Source: Todiramphus chloris collaris
Lineage: Eukaryota > Chordata > Aves > Coraciiformes > Alcedinidae
Length of the DNA stretch: 64,000 nucleotides
Assembly (NCBI GenBank): GCA_025345505.1
Contig: JANVCC010000026.1
Location: 638,873-702,872 of the forward strand
Direction: 5' to 3'
This document shows, piece after piece, positions 62,901 through 64,000 of this stretch. The notes below the pieces were generated by a model. It was not told the DNA's origin, did no database searches, and saw nothing but the letters and a program-made list of their open reading frames with translations. The first letter of the stretch is position 1; every line of letters begins with the position of its first letter. A program made the position numbers and the translations under genes.

Positions 62901-63286
62901 GGGCAACGTTCCAGGAAGCATCTATGCTTTAAATTATTTTCCTACTGCCAGCTTTGATAAGTGATTCTCTGAAATATGTCAAAATATTTCAAACTTGCAA
63001 TTTATAAGCCTTAAGGCAGTAAATTACAAGAATGCTAAAAACACTTCCCTGCCTGACTAACATTCAGTGATTTTTAACATAATGATTGCTTTTAATGTGG
63101 ACTAGAAAACACAGTGAAGTTGATTTTTTTTTGTTTGTTTGGTTTACTTTTTCTTCAAGATGATCCAAAAAAGTATTTTACCTTTTGGACCTGTGTTTCC
63201 AGGAAATCCAAGCCCTGGAAAGCCCGTGTCACCTGTTGGCCCTGGATGTCCTGAATCACCTGGCTGACCTCTTGCTCCAACTCTAC
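41858..63286 (-). CDS. COL4A3: COL4A3, collagen type IV alpha-3 chain (3' 25 coding exons; 5' part outside the window)
   Basis: COL4A3 is a secreted basement-membrane collagen that assembles with alpha-4 and alpha-5 chains in the kidney glomerulus, lung, eye and ear. The 25 exons join in phase to about 997 residues: interrupted Gly-X-Y helix followed by the C-terminal NC1 domain. NC1 has all 12 cysteines, and the residues that form the sulfilimine cross-link between trimers are retained: Met in ADMAPISG (NC1 residue 93 in alpha-1 numbering) and Lys in TLKAGELE (residue 211). [17 protein letters not shown] and the ending [11 protein letters not shown] identify alpha-3 rather than alpha-1 or alpha-5. 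Helix interruptions include [23 protein letters not shown] and PAECLI. RGD occurs in the exons at 47696 and 52580. Exon numbers assume 52 exons as in human. One intron uses a GC donor. Confidence 0.97.
42180..42352 (-). CDS. COL4A3: COL4A3 exon 51 (NC1)
   Basis: 173 bases, phase 0 to 2, encoding [20 protein letters not shown] then [20 protein letters not shown] and the rest to RMF. It contains three NC1 cysteines. The donor is GTAAAC. Confidence 0.97.
43642..43756 (-). CDS. COL4A3: COL4A3 exon 50 (NC1)
   Basis: 115 bases encoding [20 protein letters not shown] then [18 protein letters not shown]. It starts with one base completing Arg and ends in phase 0 before GTAAGG. It begins the second NC1 half-repeat. 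Confidence 0.97.
44471..44648 (-). CDS. COL4A3: COL4A3 exon 49 (NC1)
   Basis: 178 bases encoding [20 protein letters not shown] then [20 protein letters not shown] and [16 protein letters not shown]. It contains the conserved cross-link Met. The donor is GTAAGA. Confidence 0.97.
45315..45527 (-). CDS. COL4A3: COL4A3 exon 48 (end of helix, start of NC1)
   Basis: 213 bases. The last Gly-X-Y triplets ([13 protein letters not shown]) are followed by the NC1 start [20 protein letters not shown]. The sequence then runs through YGYSLLFV to [11 protein letters not shown]. The Goodpasture-epitope region of the human protein lies here but is divergent ([15 protein letters not shown]). No RGD is present at the helix/NC1 border. 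Confidence 0.97.
46091..46189 (-). CDS. COL4A3: COL4A3 exon 47
   Basis: 99 bases of uninterrupted Gly-X-Y ([19 protein letters not shown] onward to GPR), phase 1 on both sides, between TTTAG and GTACGG. Confidence 0.96.
46743..46862 (-). CDS. COL4A3: COL4A3 exon 46
   Basis: 120 bases of Gly-X-Y with a helix interruption (GRMFSVPG). It is phase 1 on both sides; the acceptor is GCTAG and the donor GTAGCC. Confidence 0.96.
46980..47051 (-). CDS. COL4A3: COL4A3 exon 45
   Basis: 72 bases of perfect Gly-X-Y ([19 protein letters not shown] onward), phase 1 on both sides, with a GTAACC donor. Confidence 0.95.
47696..47768 (-). CDS. COL4A3: COL4A3 exon 44
   Basis: 73 bases of Gly-X-Y ([19 protein letters not shown]), starting in phase 0 and ending in phase 1 before GTATCC. 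It contains an RGD tripeptide. Confidence 0.95.
47864..47903. repeat. AT-rich microsatellite
   Basis: (TA)n and ATATAAAT units in the intron between COL4A3 exons 43 and 44. Confidence 0.8.
48266..48396 (-). CDS. COL4A3: COL4A3 exon 43
   Basis: 131 bases of Gly-X-Y with a long interruption (GLSTPSMKG), from phase 1 to phase 0. The acceptor is GTACAG and the donor GTCAGT. Confidence 0.95.
48667..48785 (-). mobile_element. CR1 LINE 3'-end fragment
   Basis: The minus strand ends in AATGATTCTGTG after CTTTTCCAACCTAA, the typical tail of a CR1 element. The fragment is about 120 bases, in the same orientation as COL4A3, in the intron between exons 42 and 43. The 5' border is approximate. Confidence 0.7.
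49073..49258 (-). CDS. COL4A3: COL4A3 exon 42
   Basis: 186 bases, the longest purely collagenous exon here ([16 protein letters not shown] onward), with the interruption GMAVTG. It is phase 1 on both sides; the donor is GTATGT. Confidence 0.96.
50174..50224 (-). CDS. COL4A3: COL4A3 exon 41 (51 bp)
   Basis: A small exon encoding [16 protein letters not shown] with an imperfect triplet at GRG. It is phase 1 on both sides, between TTCTAG and GTGAGT. Confidence 0.94.
51184..51282 (-). CDS. COL4A3: COL4A3 exon 40
   Basis: 99 bases of perfect Gly-X-Y ([19 protein letters not shown] onward), phase 1 on both sides, with a GTAACA donor. Confidence 0.95.
52234..52314 (-). CDS. COL4A3: COL4A3 exon 39
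   Basis: 81 bases of perfect Gly-X-Y ([19 protein letters not shown] onward), phase 1 on both sides, with a GTATGG donor. Confidence 0.95.
52580..52706 (-). CDS. COL4A3: COL4A3 exon 38
   Basis: 127 bases of Gly-X-Y ([19 protein letters not shown] onward), phase 0 to 1, containing an RGD (GMRGDSGG). The donor is GTATGT. Confidence 0.95.
53732..53871 (-). CDS. COL4A3: COL4A3 exon 37
   Basis: 140 bases of Gly-X-Y ([16 protein letters not shown] onward) with an interruption at GYPSAG, from phase 1 to phase 0. The acceptor is CCCAG and the donor GTATAA. Confidence 0.95.
54120..54475 (+). mobile_element. CR1 LINE 3'-end fragment, opposite to the gene
   Basis: About 350 bases of CR1 3' region: an ORF2 C-terminal remnant ([20 protein letters not shown]), the typical CTGGAACAGGCTGCCCAGAG sequence, and a tail ATTCTGTGGTTCTATGATTC. 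It lies in the intron between COL4A3 exons 36 and 37, antisense to the gene and heavily 5'-truncated. Confidence 0.88.
54568..54657 (-). CDS. COL4A3: COL4A3 exon 36
   Basis: 90 bases of perfect Gly-X-Y ([19 protein letters not shown] onward), phase 1 on both sides. The donor GTCATT is weak. Confidence 0.94.
54926..55024 (-). CDS. COL4A3: COL4A3 exon 35
   Basis: 99 bases of perfect Gly-X-Y ([19 protein letters not shown] onward), phase 1 on both sides, with a GTATGG donor. Confidence 0.95.
55664..55798 (-). CDS. COL4A3: COL4A3 exon 34
   Basis: 135 bases of Gly-X-Y ([19 protein letters not shown] onward) with the interruption [10 protein letters not shown]. It is phase 1 on both sides; the donor is GTACAC. 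Confidence 0.95.
56208..56297 (-). CDS. COL4A3: COL4A3 exon 33, followed by a GC donor
   Basis: 90 bases of Gly-X-Y ([19 protein letters not shown] onward to GLR). The next exon (34) starts in phase 1, so the exon must end at AGAG before GCAAGT. The only nearby GT would add four bases and shift the frame. AG|GCAAGT is the classic strong GC-type donor. Confidence 0.94.
56638..56669. repeat. (AAAAC)n pentanucleotide repeat
   Basis: About six AAAAC units in the intron between COL4A3 exons 32 and 33. Confidence 0.85.
57133..57300 (-). CDS. COL4A3: COL4A3 exon 32
   Basis: 168 bases of Gly-X-Y ([16 protein letters not shown] onward) with the interruption GLSIPGIYG. It is phase 1 on both sides; the donor is GTATGA. 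Confidence 0.95.
57933..60240 (-). mobile_element. CR1 LINE, 5'-truncated, about 2.3 kb, with decayed ORF2
   Basis: The element lies in the intron between COL4A3 exons 31 and 32, in the same orientation as the gene. Its 3' end at 57933 reads ATTCTGTGATTCTGTG on the minus strand. Recognisable parts in order are the end of the endonuclease domain ([15 protein letters not shown] near 60130), the reverse transcriptase palm ([29 protein letters not shown] at 59100-58800) and the C-terminal region. The pieces fall in different frames with at least four shifts, so it is not functional. The 5' border is approximate. Confidence 0.93.
60363..60476 (-). CDS. COL4A3: COL4A3 exon 31
   Basis: 114 bases of Gly-X-Y ([16 protein letters not shown] onward) with a Cys-containing interruption (GKPAECLIG). 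It is phase 1 on both sides; the acceptor is TTTTAG and the donor GTAGGA. It lies about 120 bases downstream in the transcript-opposite sense of the CR1 5' border. Confidence 0.95.
60607..60757 (-). CDS. COL4A3: COL4A3 exon 30
   Basis: 151 bases of Gly-X-Y ([18 protein letters not shown] onward), phase 0 to 1, with a short interruption at GMVIPG. The donor is GTACTG. Confidence 0.95.
62066..62163 (-). CDS. COL4A3: COL4A3 exon 29
   Basis: 98 bases of Gly-X-Y ([19 protein letters not shown] onward), with Cys in an X position, from phase 1 to phase 0 before GTTTGG. Confidence 0.95.
62407..62545. repeat. T/G-rich low-complexity tract
   Basis: About 140 bases of TTTG, TTGTTG and GTGTG-like sequence in the intron between COL4A3 exons 28 and 29. 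Confidence 0.75.
63182..63286 (-). CDS. COL4A3: COL4A3 exon 28 (first exon seen in the window)
   Basis: 105 bases of Gly-X-Y ([19 protein letters not shown] onward) with GLGFPG, phase 1 on both sides. The donor is GTAAAA. Its acceptor region is a perfect 33-bp tandem duplication. Exons 1-27 lie beyond the window. Confidence 0.95.
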
Positions 63287-63289
63287 CTG

Positions 63290-63355
63290 TACAAAGCAAA
63301 TAAGTAAGCTGTGATGTATCTTTACAAAGCAAATAAGTAAGCTGTGATGTATCTT
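63290..63355. repeat. Perfect 33-bp tandem duplication at the exon 28 acceptor
   Basis: TACAAAGCAAATAAGTAAGC and the 13 bases that follow occur at 63290-63322 and again without change at 63323-63355. On the transcript strand the unit carries the pyrimidine-rich stretch and possible branch sequence next to the acceptor. Confidence 0.97.
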
Positions 63356-64000
63356 ACCCCAGAATATCAACTTGTTCAATCTAGGTGTGTCATAGCAAGG
63401 ATGCCTTATGGGAAGCCTGAATGTCACCTACAGTGCATTCAAAAATTCTGCAAAATCTAAACCACCAGCAACTAAACCAATCCCACCTAGAGGCCAAGCC
63501 CTAATCCTCCCACAAAAGGAAACTCAGGTTCTTAATATCTTAGAACAATGCTTGTTAACAGTCACATCAAAATGAACCCAGAAACTTAGTCACACAGCCA
63601 CTTTTTTGACTGTGCCTCTGCAAAGCATGAGAAGGACCAAGGGCTTCAGGAATATTAAGAATGCTTTAACCTGATTTTGTTCCTTCTGTTTGGAAGGTTG
63701 CAGCAGTCCCAGCATAATTTAGGGTACGCTTTTGTCAGAGTTATGCCAGAGGCACCTTTCTGCATGTACAAGCTGTGGCTTATGCACCAGATGTTTCTGG
63801 CTCTTGGCAGAACCAAGTCATAGCATGGGACCACTTGGAATCTCTGCCATTCTGCACACCATGGCCATGGCCCCATGTGCTCTTCCCATTCGCATCCACT
63901 CCCCCTAGTTTTCTTGAAAGGCAATGTTAAAGCTCATTCCAGAATTTCTGTACCACAGAAATCCTTTTTAGAGTCATTTCAAAGTAACCCAACAGTTTTA
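63356..64000 (-). other. COL4A3: COL4A3 intron upstream of exon 28 (partial)
   Basis: Unique intronic sequence to the window end; no exon with Gly-X-Y character is visible. Confidence 0.7.

Overview
The window is vertebrate nuclear DNA, most likely from a bird. The evidence is compact multi-exon genes with GT-AG introns, three CpG-rich promoters, and CR1-type LINE fragments ending in ATTCTGTG-like 3' repeats. A crocodilian or turtle is not formally excluded. I found no bacterial or viral genes, CRISPR array, operon or recognisable tRNA.

Four protein-coding genes all lie on the minus strand, so transcription runs from high to low coordinates. (1) 63286-41858: the 3' 25 coding exons of COL4A3, collagen type IV alpha-3. 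They cover about 997 residues of Gly-X-Y helix plus the complete NC1 domain, followed by a probable long 3' UTR to about 39.1 kb. (2) About 38.6-20.3 kb: MFF, mitochondrial fission factor, with one non-coding first exon and seven coding exons giving a 304-residue protein. (3) 19662-17555: MRPL44, a mitochondrial large-subunit ribosomal protein, with four coding exons giving 330 residues. (4) 8107-7941: the first coding exon of AGFG1 (ArfGAP with FG repeats), whose intron 1 runs off the low-coordinate end. Exon edges were placed by hand from splice dinucleotides, reading phase and family similarity. All phases join without a break.

The order COL4A3 - MFF - AGFG1 on one strand matches human 2q36.3, but MRPL44 sits where I would expect TM4SF20; in human it lies elsewhere on 2q36. 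The 9 kb between MRPL44 and AGFG1 holds no gene I can recognise. MFF and MRPL44 both make mitochondrial proteins and lie about 0.6 kb apart, but nothing in the sequence shows that they are co-regulated.

No novel biological system is visible. The observations most worth a second look are two GC-AG introns (COL4A3 and MFF), a perfect 33-bp tandem duplication covering the 3' splice site of a COL4A3 exon, two minisatellites (one with a 10-N gap), the MRPL44 position, and avian-specific changes around the NC1 border.
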